DNA of 64,000 nt from assembly GCA_964030475.1 (NCBI GenBank), contig CAXIPT010000006.1:529231-593230 (forward strand). Direction: 5' to 3'. Positions 46,356 to 57,720 of the stretch are shown here, one piece after another; the first letter of the stretch is position 1; each line of letters starts with the position of its first letter. A program made the translations under genes and the position numbers. This stretch comes from Tethya wilhelma (lineage: Eukaryota > Porifera > Demospongiae > Tethyida > Tethyidae). The notes beneath the pieces were generated by a model that saw only the letters and a list, made by a program, of their open reading frames with translations, was not told the DNA's origin and made no database searches.

Positions 46356-46691
46356 ATAACTGACTTATTGTATATCACTGTTAATGAATAGCTGAGCTGT
46401 ACAAACAGTATACTTAAACAGAGTACAGTACTTGTAAGGCTTTCTGTATGTGAGAATACAGGTACCTCTGTCTCCTAGGAGATATACAGTAAGTGATATA
46501 ACAGTCACTATAACTTGTGGCTTACATGTGCACACCACATGCACACAATAACAGTACCACTATGTTTATGTGTTACACTCAGCACATATACTTTCATGAA
46601 TAATCAAAAAAATTATCATGGCTCAAAATCTGCATACATAATTACATCAGCACATGCAGGAAATAAGAGCGTGTATGTTGCTCATAGAGCT

Positions 46692-47935
46692 AAAGGCATA
46701 TGGTGTAGTTGATAGCAGAGCCCATTAGCAAGTAGATGTAGTCTAAAAGACCTGTAAACTGTTCAGGATTGGCTTGGTACTGTAGCGGTTGGGAGTCGAG
46801 CTCTCGTTTGTGAAGTTTCAGAGATGAAGCTACGAAGAGATGTGAAATCTGGGTGTAGTCATCTTCTTCTAGATGTTCAGAAACACTTACGCTTTTCACA
46901 AATGACCCCGTGACCTTTCCGATAATAACTGTATCATTGGCATGTGCAAGAACAGTTTAACTCTTAAGTTGGTGGGCATTAAAAAGATAGAGAGCAAGGT
47001 CTCCAATGCCTGCTAGAAGGGCTACTGAGAGTAAAAGAAGCAATCCTAGAGTACAACAAATACGCTCAGATGTGCTACAATTAGAAAAGCATCAGATTCT
47101 AGAAATGCTCGATTTGCTCTTTTTTACATCTGATTCAGTCTTGTCAGAATCTGGATTAGGTCGTAGAACAGTAGTTTCTGTTGGAGTTTGGTCATCAATG
47201 CGCCAGTTAATGGATGTATTGTGGACTTTAACCGTCACTTGGTTGACTTGATCAGTGACTGAGGGTGGAGGAATTTGAAGGTGAGGTGTGGTTTCTTCTT
47301 GGGTCTTCTTTGCAGTACCTCAAGTTCCATTCAGCGGCTACTCCATCTCTATCGGTCATCTGCACAATGACACATGAAAAAGGTTAAAGGTCACAGTGGC
47401 ACACGTACATGCCCAAAGTTTTTATATGCAGTACAAAAAGGTCACGTACAAATCGCTTTTATATGCACCAGAGCTTGAACAGTGTCAGTATATCAAGAGG
47501 ATACCTAGCCCCATAGCTATAGCTCATTTAGTGTGAATTATATGTACATTTAGTCTTACTGCTATATTAATAATATTGTATAGCAGAGTTTATATAATAT
47601 ACAGCATCTGGATTTTGCCATAACTACACCATTGACTAGCTTTAGTTTACAAGCTGAAGCAGTAGCCACAGCGATCATAATAACATGTGTACCATAATCA
47701 GTATGTACATGTACGCTGTCCCTCCAGTATCATCTTACCTCTATGTCCATGCTGATCTTGGTAGTCTTGGACCACTCTTGCCACCTCAATCAGCTGAATC
47801 TCGTTCAGCACTTTCACCAGTAAAGTGACGTCACCTGGATACACCTTCGAGCTTCTCAGCTTGATAAAGACATCTAAATACTGAGGTCTTCTGGTGTTAC
47901 GATATTGTCAGGACAAATCGTACCGGTATCGGATT
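46692..47935 (-). pseudogene. Gene L, truncated broken copy of gene O
   Basis: 47360-46692 copies the start of the O membrane/ectodomain exon but is cut off in mid-ectodomain. It has CAA-to-TAA at the ectodomain start (about 46959-46961), and an insertion near 47090. A second part, 47749-47935, copies the 3' end of the O DED exon with an inserted segment and frame change. The interval matching O 58152-59104, which holds its linker exons, is absent. The copy is clearly non-functional as a receptor. Confidence 0.85.
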
Positions 47936-48638
47936 AGTTTTGCAATTTAACCGTAATTATATTTAATACTAAGCAGGTTGTCCAACTATGTCAATAATAT
48001 TAAATAATGATATAAATTTAATACTTCATATTCCTACCCAACCGATTGGAAACAATTTGAATCTATAAACTTGAAACTATGATTGTACAGATCGATATCA
48101 TTGCATGTATTTAGGTTACAAGATGATGAGGAATATATATATATATATATAATATAAAAAAAAGGGAAAAAATGAAGTATAAATTATACGGTAGTCATGC
48201 GCCGAAATTGAGACATTCCTTGTTTCATTACTTTTTCCCGCACTGACATGCCCATTCACCTACACTCTTTAATTTTTTTGGAATTTTTACTATTATATTA
48301 GAGATCAGAGTGCCGACCACTTCAAAATCCACTATGGAATATATTCGGTGCCGACATGCCGACAATGAATAAATTCAAGAACCAAAATGATCGATGACGT
48401 ATGTAAGAAATTTTTGAATTTAGAGTTTGTGCAATTTTAAGCGAAAGGGATATACTTTGCACTGTGTTGGGCAAAAAAATAATTATGTTATTGTAATTGT
48501 AAACTTCTGTACAATCATGATGAAGACTCAAGAGTCTCTAATAAACAATCATGACACTCATACCTCAAAAAACAATGATATACAGCAAAACTTATACAGA
48601 ACAGGTTTTTACAGAGCAACATTCATGTAGTGTAATGT
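47936..48638. other. Intergenic, no gene seen
   Basis: AT-rich sequence with a short (TA)n at about 48134-48152; only short open frames without recognisable domains. Confidence 0.5.
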
Positions 48639-50251
48639 TTACAGAATAGCTTCATGTTTTCGCCTCTCCTTATCTTCGAAGTCAGTCTCACCATCACTAA
48701 CTACAGATTGTACTGAAACTTCTTTGCAAAGTAAACACAGTTCACGCTGAAGATCATTAGCAGAGGGGCGTTCATGATGATCCCAACTGAGGCATCTCTT
48801 GACTAGAACAACAAACTTCTGATTAGCTCCTAGCTTCTTTTCCAGATCATACTGGTAAGATTGTCTGATTTTTTCAACACCCTTTAGAGCGGCTTGATTT
48901 GTTGATTCAAATCGTTTGATTACTACAATTGTCGAGAGGTGTCCGAAAGAAAATACGTCAGCTTTTAGATTGTATCTCACTTTACTAGAGCCTAGAGTTG
49001 GACTAAGAGTTTCAGGAGCACAGTAGAGCAAGTTACCAGGACGTTCAGTCATTGTAGCAATATCACTGGATGAATCAAGCTCAGTTATACGGGAATTTCC
49101 AAAGTCTGCAATTTTTGCAATACCATTTTCATTAAGAAGAACATTCTGTACTGTAAGATCACGATGAACGACATTTTCTCCATGAAGATATGCCAATCCT
49201 TTGGAGACATCATGTAACAGTTGGAGCATTGCTGAGTGAGCGAGATCAGGATTCTCCTTTAGATAGTTGTATAAACTTGTTTTCAGCAATTCCATGATTA
49301 AAAAAGGTTCCGGAATTTTTGTATTGCCACCAATATATTGGACAATGTTTGGATGTTGTAATTGTTCGAGTCTTGAAAGTATGTCAGCTTCCTTCTTTAT
49401 CTGTTCTATCATGCCTTTCTTTTGGTAAAAGAATTTTCCAGCGTACAATTTTCCTCTGTACCTAACTTTTTTCACACAGCCATATGAACCACTTCCGAGA
49501 GGGTTGTCAGGGTCAACGTGACTAATCTCTTCCTTTTTTATGAGTTGGGAATTGTGTCCATTACCAACAGATACATCTGAAAATGAGTATACAACATTTT
49601 ATAATGAATGTCAAATTGATTGCTTTTTAATAGTGAATCAGATATCTCAGGCTAAGCCCCGGCCCTGGCCAGCATGCATCATTACTGACCTCTAGAAATC
49701 AATCCAAGACCTGCTGTCTTAGCTTCATTTGGTTGTGAGGGATCACTGGCTATATTTGAGTCAGTATCATTCTCCATTAGTCTACTGGCAGGGAGGAGTT
49801 TTGAATATAAATATCTTGTACTAAGATCGAGATTCGGTGGGGTATCATCCTCCATTGGCCCAGGTATACCACTGAAGAGGGTGGCAGGTGCTTTTGAAGG
49901 ATCATGAATATATCTTGGATGGGGATTATCTGGACAATATATAAATGTAATGTACTATGAATGGCAAGTGAAACTACCTTCAAAACAATGTACAATTAAG
50001 TGAGTCTTCACTAGCAATGAGTCCTTTGCTTGGTGGGTTACAATTAGAGTTGAAAGGACATGTGCATGGGTTAAATGCATGCTATTTAGCTATAATTCAG
50101 ACATCTCAAAGACCACCAAATATGATCGATCTCCCTTCTTATTTTTGCGCATGCACACGCGTGCATAAATATTCACTGGGAAAGAGCTTGGGAACAAGGC
50201 TCCATACAGATCGAGAGCCTGGTATGCAAAATCACGTGAATGACGTTGCCT

Positions 50252-50293
<42 letters not shown>

Positions 50294-50843
50294 TGGTTTC
50301 TCTACTACAGCATACTAATTTTTCCACATGCACGCTACGTCATTCAGGTGATTTCATATACTAGGCTCTCCGCCTTCCTATTTTTCAGCATGCAATATTT
50401 AGGGAGAGAGCCTGGGAACGAGGCTACCAAATATGTACAAGAAATTGAGTGAGCTCAACCTCAAAGGAAGTCAGCTTGCATCATATTTAAGACATCCTGA
50501 CTGACTGGGATCAAAATTACAGTATAGTAACCCCAAGTTGATAACATTATTTTGGAAGGCTCAACCTAGCTGGGGAATTGAAGTTTGACCTTTGACTCAA
50601 TTATAAACATGCTGGCTGTATAATACATGTCACTTAGAGATCTAGTCCATACATGTGCAATCTACATCAGCAAATCTATACTTAAGATATAACAATAAAA
50701 TTATGTCTCAAGTCACTCGCATGCACTACTGAAATGAGAAAATGAGGCTAAGTAGTTCTACTGGTACTTTCCAAGCTCTGCATTGTGCACTAATGTGATT
50801 TGGCTTATAAGTACAAATACACACACTTCAACAGTACTTATCA

Positions 50844-50893
<50 letters not shown>

Positions 50894-53014
50894 TAGCCTC
50901 AGCAGCCGTCATTCTCTAGCTTGGAGAGTTGGTTGGAGCACCTGCAGTTGAGTCACCACCTCAAGATGCTCCACTCTCATGGAGTGAGCCAGGTCTTCCA
51001 GCTGTCAGGGATCACAGAAGATGTGAAGAGTACCAAGTTATTAATCTACTAAGATCATAAGACTAGTCTAACTGTGATCCACCGTACTAAGGATGAACAA
51101 CTGTACAGAGACATAGCAACACTACAGTACTATGACTGGTTGGCCAATTTCTGGCTGCTGGCTAGTCCGTTATAATGGGAGATTTGAGTCTGGCTAGCGA
51201 GACTAACAGCTGCATGGTAACTATCAGCACTGACTGTAGCCTCGTCCCCAGGCTCCTCCCTCACGAATATTTTCTTTATCAATGCATTCAGTGGCAGATT
51301 TAGGGTGGTTCCTAGGGTTCCATGGAACCCCTCTTTCAGCTGAGACCTCGCATAATAAATTAATTAACTGTGGGGACTGGAATAGTGCTAGCTAGAACCC
51401 CCCTTTCAACTTAAAAATACCAAAAGCAACTCAAAATATCACTGTATATCAGTCTTTGGTTTACGATAATATAGTTTCTCACTCTTTCTTTCTCCATTCA
51501 GGCCTTGTGGCAAAATCTAGCTGTCTGCACGCTAAAGGGGCGGGGCTTTACGAACGGAAGTGGGCGTGGCTTGGCAAAAATTTCCCGCGCGTTTCGCGCA
51601 CATTGGTTGGAACCCTTCTATTTCAAATCCTAGATCTGCCACTTTATGTAGAGATGGATTATGGTTATCATTGGGGCGAGCCTGCATGAGCGAGCCCCAT
51701 TGGAACGGTGAAACATTGAGGCAACTGTAACGGCTTTGACCAAACCGGAAATAGCAATGATGCTCAAATTATGCGAAAAATTAAACAACCTGGCCTCAGA
51801 TATATTTACGGTATTTCTATAAATTACACGCGCGCATGCAAAATCGAAGAACATTGAAAGAGCTATAGCTGGCCCGCTGGACGTGCACAGATCGATCAAG
51901 TTCTGAACAAGTCCTTTGAGCATATGTTTCATATTAGTTGCTGCTTTAGTCTAACAGTACTGGCAGTCTGCCACTCACAGTCAGCTCATCCTGACAGTAC
52001 TTCCACTCAAATCAGCTAAGCATGACAGTACTGCCACTCATAGTCAGCTCAGCCTGACAGTCCACTCACAGGTCAGCTCAGCCTAGCAGTACTGGCACTC
52101 ACAGCCTCACAGTCAGCTAAGCCTAGCTTGTTTCTTCACTCCTTCCCAGGCGAATGGGCAGCTCTGCTTGTGGCCTTGACTGAGTTGAAAATCTACTTAT
52201 AATAATTATTACTTAGGCTAGAATCATTTCAATTTTGCCTATAACAAGAGTAGGCCTAGATATAACCATGCTCTTATCTACTTTGTAATAGCATAGTCCT
52301 GTGAATGAAGATCCTTCGCTCAGGCTCGCCCAACGAATTCCATCTGACTAGTAATTATTGATCTGCATTTTTTGTGTTAATTATGTCACATACAACAAAC
52401 CACTAAGAGACATGCATATGGGACTATATAGAGTACCCTTATAGCTCACCTTTATGTGTATGTTGGTGTTGGTGTTGGTACTTTAGGACTATTCTTGCTG
52501 CATCATATAGGTGAAAATCACTTAGCACTTGTACTAGCAGCTTTACATCACCTGGATAGACTTTTGCTGCTAGGTAAAGAATTCTAAACAGTTCTTCAGG
52601 AGTGCCGATATTATCAGGATGAGTTGTCAAACAACATCTTAGATTCCTAAACTGTTCTTCATCCAATCCCATAATAACTGTCATGATCATTTCAGCAAAG
52701 GCAAATTCAGGCAGTTGTTTACATTCTTCCAACTGCTCCTTTGAACTGCCAAGTTTATCTACAACCTCAGAATTCACACCAACCATATACAGCATTGATT
52801 GAAGAATAGCAACAGCATTGGAGCTTAGGCTTGGGTACAGTTGAAGAAGCTGAAAGATGTCTGGAATACAGTAGGCCTTTTCCAAATGGATCGATCTGAG
52901 ACCAAGAAAGTAACTGATTAACTTGACCCGGCGACATTGGTCTTTGTTTGTAGCGTCCTTGAGCTCGCTAAGCAGCAGTGAAAAACTCCTTTCAGTATCA
53001 TCTGATTGAAACAT
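48639..53014 (-). CDS. Tandem-DED protein kinase M
   Basis: Exons 53014-52450, 49929-49690 and 49576-48639, both introns phase 1, 580 aa. Residues 1-188 are a tandem DED: RSFSLLLSELKDATNKDQCR, LFRILYLAAKVYPGDVKLLV and a final helix ending ARIVLKYQ. Residues 189-268 are an unstructured linker. Residues 285-555 are a kinase domain with GSGSYGCV glycine loop, AGK lysine, MEL hinge, HRDLTVQN catalytic loop, DFG metal motif and APE. All catalytic residues are present, so it should be active. It resembles tyrosine-kinase-like (TKL/RIPK-type) kinases more than receptor kinases. DED-to-kinase order differs from RIPK1, where the death domain is C-terminal. It is the closest DED match to gene O. Introns are 2.5 kb and 0.1 kb. 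A kappaB-type site lies upstream. Confidence 0.88.
50252..50288. repeat. (GA)n microsatellite in kinase M intron
   Basis: About 17 GA units; the surrounding short open frames are artefacts. Confidence 0.9.
50358..50429. mobile_element. Foldback repeat of the TAGCCTCG family, copy 3
   Basis: Begins TACTAGGCTCTCCGCC and ends GAGAGCCTGGGAACGAGGCTA; a related half-unit (GAGCTTGGGAACAAGGCTCC) lies at about 50184. The left end is shorter than in copy 2. Confidence 0.5.
50851..50891. repeat. (CA)n microsatellite in kinase M intron
   Basis: About 20 CA units. The next 150 bp include a short open stretch on the minus strand reading QLEDLAHSMRVEHLEVVTQL, possibly an exon remnant. Confidence 0.85.
51289..51644. 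mobile_element. hAT-like miniature transposon in kinase M intron
   Basis: Left end CAGTGGCAGATTTAGG and right end CCTAGATCTGCCACT are imperfect inverted repeats of the CAGTGGCGGAT-type known from hAT elements; a nested GGTTCC inverted motif is also present. The 355-bp interior has no transposase. Confidence 0.55.
51953..52125. repeat. Minisatellite of about 33-bp units
   Basis: Four to five imperfect units of the type CTGACAGTACTGCCACTCA plus CAGTCAGCTCAGC occur in a row. Confidence 0.65.
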
Positions 53015-53124
53015 AGTATAAAATAAAACCTACATGTATATACCTGACACTGTATTATGTAGAAGACTTTAGCAACAGTCCGTGTGCCTAAAATGGCTAT
53101 ATATATGGGGGGAATTAACAGGTA

Positions 53125-53134
53125 GGGATTTCCC
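53125..53134 (+). promoter_or_regulatory. NF-kappaB-type site upstream of kinase M
   Basis: GGGATTTCCC, a perfect near-palindromic kappaB decamer, 111 bp upstream of the M start. The wider context GGTAGGGATTTCCCTG recurs upstream of gene O. Confidence 0.6.
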
Positions 53135-53689
53135 TGAAACTTTGTAGACCAACGAAGCACGTGCATGCATGCGTAACATCAAGAGTATATAATAAAAAGG
53201 GAAGAGAGTATATCGAATGCGCTTTTTGCCCTGTACAATATGTATGCAGAAAATAACGTGATCAACTTCCTTTACAGTGCACATGATCTTGATGCTTTAA
53301 GATCATGTGCATGCGCTGTCAAGGAAGTCGGTCATGTTATAAATCTTCTCATCGAACTAAATCCTGTGGCCCTGTAGACTAATTCTGTTAGGCAACTCTC
53401 TTTTATTGCATGGAGGCAAAATAGAAGAAGAAAATACTGCAACAAATTCACAGACTGCTCAGTATCAACAGATAGGCACCTAGGAGGGACTATAGACTAT
53501 GTAGCCGGTATTAAAGCAAACACATACCGTAATAGTAAGTGAAGAAGTTATAGAAGCTCAGAAAATCAAGACAAGACTGATGCGCTTAGTACGTATTATC
53601 TATGATTTATCAAAATTTTATGTCAGACCGTTCACACTCAGCCCATGGAGAAGTACAGAGCCAAACTACTTTCTCAATATACACTGAAT

Positions 53690-53967
53690 AAACAAGTAAA
53701 AAAACCATTGGAAATTTAATGAGACACAGGAATGGCTAAATCGTAAAAAGAACGCAAACAAGATGGAATGGCTGTTAAGAGTGTGTGCAGAATTCCTGTA
53801 TATGGGCTGCATTTAACAATCTCCTTATTGAGTCTCTCATTTTGCCCACAGGAAGAATTCCTTACACACTCTAACAGCCGACCATCTTGTTCAAGTTGCG
53901 TTCTTTTTACGATTTAGCCATTCCTGTGTCTCAATGATTACATTTCCAATGTTTTTTTTACTTGTTT
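53690..53967. mobile_element. Long foldback element
   Basis: Arms of about 110 bp (53690-53803 and 53855-53967) are near-perfect inverted copies, for example GAGACACAGGAATGGCTAAA on the left and its complement at about 53914-53933. The right arm has small insertions. No coding capacity. Confidence 0.8.
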
Positions 53968-55037
53968 GTTCTCATTTTTCCATATTTCTACAAATTACAT
54001 TTGAGTTGGTGTGTGTAGCTAGCTACTGAGCTAGTAGTCTGGCAAGCCAGACTCACTGAGCCAGCAGCTGGCTGCTGAGCTGGTATTAAAGTTTGAACTT
54101 GTGTAGCCTGCTTGATACTGAAGTGAAACACACATCTCAGTCATTTGGAGGCAGGAGCTATATCATAAGATTTACTTGTCTTTCTATATGTTATGATAAT
54201 CAAAGTCCTGATTCATCTCTTAAGAAGAGCAAGGTATCACAAAATAGTTCAGGGCAACTTCAGTGCATTTAATTCCAAATAACGCACACTTATGTGTGTG
54301 GAAAGGGTCGTCAATTCGAATTTTCTCGAAGCTAATGAATTATGCATGAGTGTAGAAATTAATGGCGGGCCATATGGTGGAGGCGCTAGCTACTTAATGA
54401 GAGGCGCTAAAAACCTATGGCAAAAGCGACTGTACCGGAAGAAACCAAGTTCGTTCGTTCAAGAATCAGCTTCTAAAAGTGAATGGTCTCTGAGAAAAGT
54501 TGACTGAGCCAAGATAGAAAAAGAAGAACTTGAGAATGGGCTATTCCATTTAATAAGCATACATCCCCTGTAGAAGAGCGATAATTACGGGAAGGGGGGT
54601 GTTTTTCCACAAAACTAATTACTGTACTATGGGGGTATCTTGGACAAGAAGTTAATGTCCAGGGGGATATAAGAAAAATTTTAAATGTATCCAGGGGGGC
54701 AACTTGAGTTCCATCACATTGTCTAAGGGGGTGAATTGAAATGATTGTAATGTTGTCCTAAGAAGCCTTTTAGTGCTAAGCGCTCAGTTTTGCAGAGTTA
54801 TTCGCGTGAATATTTGTAAAAAAATTTGCGCTAATGGGCCATCCGTGCCATTCCTGTGTACCCAGTACTACCGTACTGGGAATTACCTTGCCTACTGGAC
54901 AAAACCAAAGCTCTAATCACTGTCCTGGGAGTTGCCTGGACTCCAGAGAAACAACTTCACTGACAATGAAAAGCACTAAAGTGCTAAACCCTCGGCGATC
55001 GGCGCGGCGAGCTCACATGCATTGCGGGTTTGCGATC

Positions 55038-55343
55038 TCAGAACAGGTGATTCAAGATCGGAACTTTGTGAAACTTATTGCTAAATCTACGATCAACTCT
55101 CTGCTGCTCTGACTCATTAGTACGCTTGGATACTTTTGACCTACTATCACTTACTCTACGATAAGCTTTCTGTTGCTCTGTTTCACTAGCTCTTTTGACA
55201 GCTGTACATTTCTTGTCTTGGTTTCTACGATTCGACAAAATTGCTAGCAGAGTACAAGATATAGCTAGCAACTCACAACTCAAAGAACACCCAATCAGCG
55301 GATTAAAGCAGATATCTACGAAGAACATAGTAAGGGCTCGCAA
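55038..55343 (-). other. Arg/Glu/Gln-rich repeat remnant
   Basis: The frame contains KRASETEQQKAYRRVSD and KRTNESEQQRVDRRFSN, two copies of a charged repeat reminiscent of repeats found in Helitron-type and other transposon-associated proteins. It is short, with no catalytic domain, so it is listed only as a possible mobile-element relic. Confidence 0.3.
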
Positions 55344-55469
55344 AAGCAGTCGGACCGTGTGTAAATTCTAAATACTGCACACCTACTTGGGCGTATACAA
55401 TAGGCGTGGCGTAAGCCTTATGCATGCTTCAATACAAAAGTACGAAGCCTCAGATATTGTGTGTTCATG

Positions 55470-57720
55470 CATAAACAGAGAAAATTCACAAATAATTGAG
55501 ACAAAAATACACAAAATAGATACAGTTTAGTCTTCATTCTTCATCAGTGTGTCTCTTCAACAGGCAAATGAGGGTTAGGGGACTGTCCTCTATCATTTAT
55601 ACCACCTGCATACATCATTACAAACAGAGAGAAAGAAAGATGAAACATTAAATCACACAATAACCAGTTGAGAGCTTCGAAACACTAACATAAACAGACC
55701 CAACAGATTCAACAACTACTTACAATCTGAGAACACTATTTTGAGGTCTCAAGAGTCTACACACTGATCAAAAAATCTCAGACACAGTGGGTCTAGTCAT
55801 TGAGTTTCAAAAAAGCTCAGCCGACGGAAGTAACTAAAATTAAGAGTTGGAGAGAAATTTCATACAAGAATATGTCAACAGTACCTTGCTCTTGTGTGGG
55901 TGGTGGTGGTTGTGGTTCTGTTTGTGGGATCTTTTTGATGGTTTCATCGACCATCTTTGAAATATCTCGTCTCCCGATATCGCTCAGCCATCTCGATAGC
56001 AGCTCTAATGACTCTTTCTCACGATCTAGCGACAACGCATCTTCATGAAGTAATCTCAGAAACAACTTGACAGAGGTCTTGATCCTTTCTGAAGCAACTC
56101 CTAATTTTTCTTCGGGTATACGATTTGTCAACCTCCTAAGGTACTCACCATTACCAAGGTGATCTGAAACAAGTACTAGCAACTCGGTGAAGTAGAGTTT
56201 GGGAATATGTTTGCTCTCTTGAGCTGGCAGAAAGCTCTCCAACTCAGATACGTACTTCGGACTCACACCAGCCGTTTTCAGAAGCCTTATCAAGAGTGGG
56301 ATGGCCGTCTCTGGGTGTCTGGACTTTATCTCGCGGTGAATTTCGGGTATTTTCTTTGAGCTATCTTCGACCATTCCATATGGTACCACTGCTGCGGCCA
56401 AGAGACGCACTCTTTCTACTTGATTTTCGGTGGAAAAGCAGTCAATTTTGGACAGTACTTTTGATAGCTCGGGCTTCTTTTCAGAGCCTCCGGTGGCCAT
56501 GTTTTGCTCACTATCAGTATTGAGGGGGATCCCCTGTATGTTAATTAACAAATACGTCACTATTGCGTCATTATCCTCGCGCGATCGCGGAAGTTACGAA
56601 CTTTCCTTTCACCATAAATGCATGGCGGCAGCTGAAAAGAAGCAAATTAGCACGTTAATTTTTTTCCCTTTCTTGAAGTAAATAAGGATAATAATAAAGT
56701 GACATAAAACAATTTTGTAAGTGAGAAAGTAAATAAAATGATCACAATAAATTTCACAGGGATTCATAACCACACCTAGACCTGTGCCATCCATATCTTT
56801 TTACTACACACGAACAAAAAACACCAACTACTAAAACGACACCACACACAAACACACACAGAGCAACAATCATAGCAGTCATCACAACACTCGATCTCAT
56901 TGGTCGAAGCTCAAGATGTGTCGTCATAGGATCGTCAGCTACAGGCGGCTCCACGAAACCTATGACATAATCTCCATGGTGAACATGAAGGACACAAGAA
57001 ACAGGGTCATAAATTCCTTGGGGACATTCTTTAACTGCTTCGTCATAATCGTCCGGATCGAGATAAAACTGTTCGATATTGTATTGATATTTGTACACAA
57101 TGTTTCCAGGCGTTTCGGACATTAAGAAATAGTAGGCTGCTTTGTTCACGATCCAAGAGCTTAGTGACCAGCAACATGTGTTATTGTTGGTACCAAATTC
57201 AAGAACCTTGTGGTACACGGCATGGTCTGTATCATAGAGTCGGTAGCTTGTTACATTGTCGAAAATGTAGAAGTTTCCACTTAAGTCTTCGTTACTATTG
57301 GTCACACTTGCGAGGCATATTGTGTAGTTGATAACAGAGCCTCTTAGCAAGTAGATGTAGTCTAAAAGTCCTGTGAACTGTTCAGGACTGGCTTGGTACT
57401 GTAGCGGTTGTTTGCCTTCGAGCTCTCGTTTGTGAAGTTTCAGAGATGAAGCTACAAAGAGATGTGAAATCTGGGTGTAATCGTCTTCTTCTAGATGTTC
57501 AGAAACACTTACGCTTTTTACAAATGACCCCGTGACCTTTCCAATAATGACTGTATTATTGGCGTGTGCAAGAACAGTTTGACTCCTAAGTTGGTGGGCA
57601 TTAAAAAGATAGAGAGCAAGGTCTCCAATGCCTGCTAGAATGGCTAAGAGTAAAAGAAGCAATCCTAAAGTAGAACAAATACGCTCAGATGTGCTACAAT
57701 TAGAAAAGCATCCAGAAATG
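55470..57720. repeat. Segmental duplication, copy 2 (genes N2 and O)
   Basis: Matches 43010-45380 over both genes and their flanks. See copy 1. Confidence 0.8.
55817..56500 (-). CDS. Tandem-DED protein N2
   Basis: 227 aa from ATG 56500 (MATGGSEKKPEL), chosen because it aligns with the N1 start; the frame is open to 56560. It has the same two DED-like bundles as N1 with about 85-90% identity, for example YFTELLVLVSDHLGNGEYL and LELLSRWLSDIGRRDISKMV. The C-terminal tail (FLYEISLQLLILVTSVG) is shorter than in N1 because of two small compensating indels and an earlier stop, so the possible membrane anchor is weaker. The CAAG/GTACTG potential phase-1 donor is kept. It lies 254 bp downstream of gene O in the same orientation, as N1 does for K. 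Confidence 0.75.
   Translation of the reverse strand: MATGGSEKKPELSKVLSKIDCFSTENQVERVRLLAAAVVPYGMVEDSSKKIPEIHREIKSRHPETAIPLLIRLLKTAGVSPKYVSELESFLPAQESKHIPKLYFTELLVLVSDHLGNGEYLRRLTNRIPEEKLGVASERIKTSVKLFLRLLHEDALSLDREKESLELLSRWLSDIGRRDISKMVDETIKKIPQTEPQPPPPTQEQGTVDIFLYEISLQLLILVTSVG

Larger units (their letters stand above)
53015..55480. other. Long intergenic region with mobile-element remnants
   Basis: Apart from the kappaB-type site, the foldback at 53690-53967 and an Arg-rich relic at 55038-55343, I see no gene. A 71-codon plus-strand frame at 54292-54507 (VEINGGPYGGGASYL) has no recognisable relative. Confidence 0.5.

Noticed and set aside
51630..51932. 100-codon minus-strand frame
   Set aside because: It begins in the hAT-like element and lies inside a kinase M intron; no homologous exon is seen.
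54834..55112. 92-codon plus-strand frame
   Set aside because: No domain, no splice context and an overlapping opposite frame; more likely noncoding.
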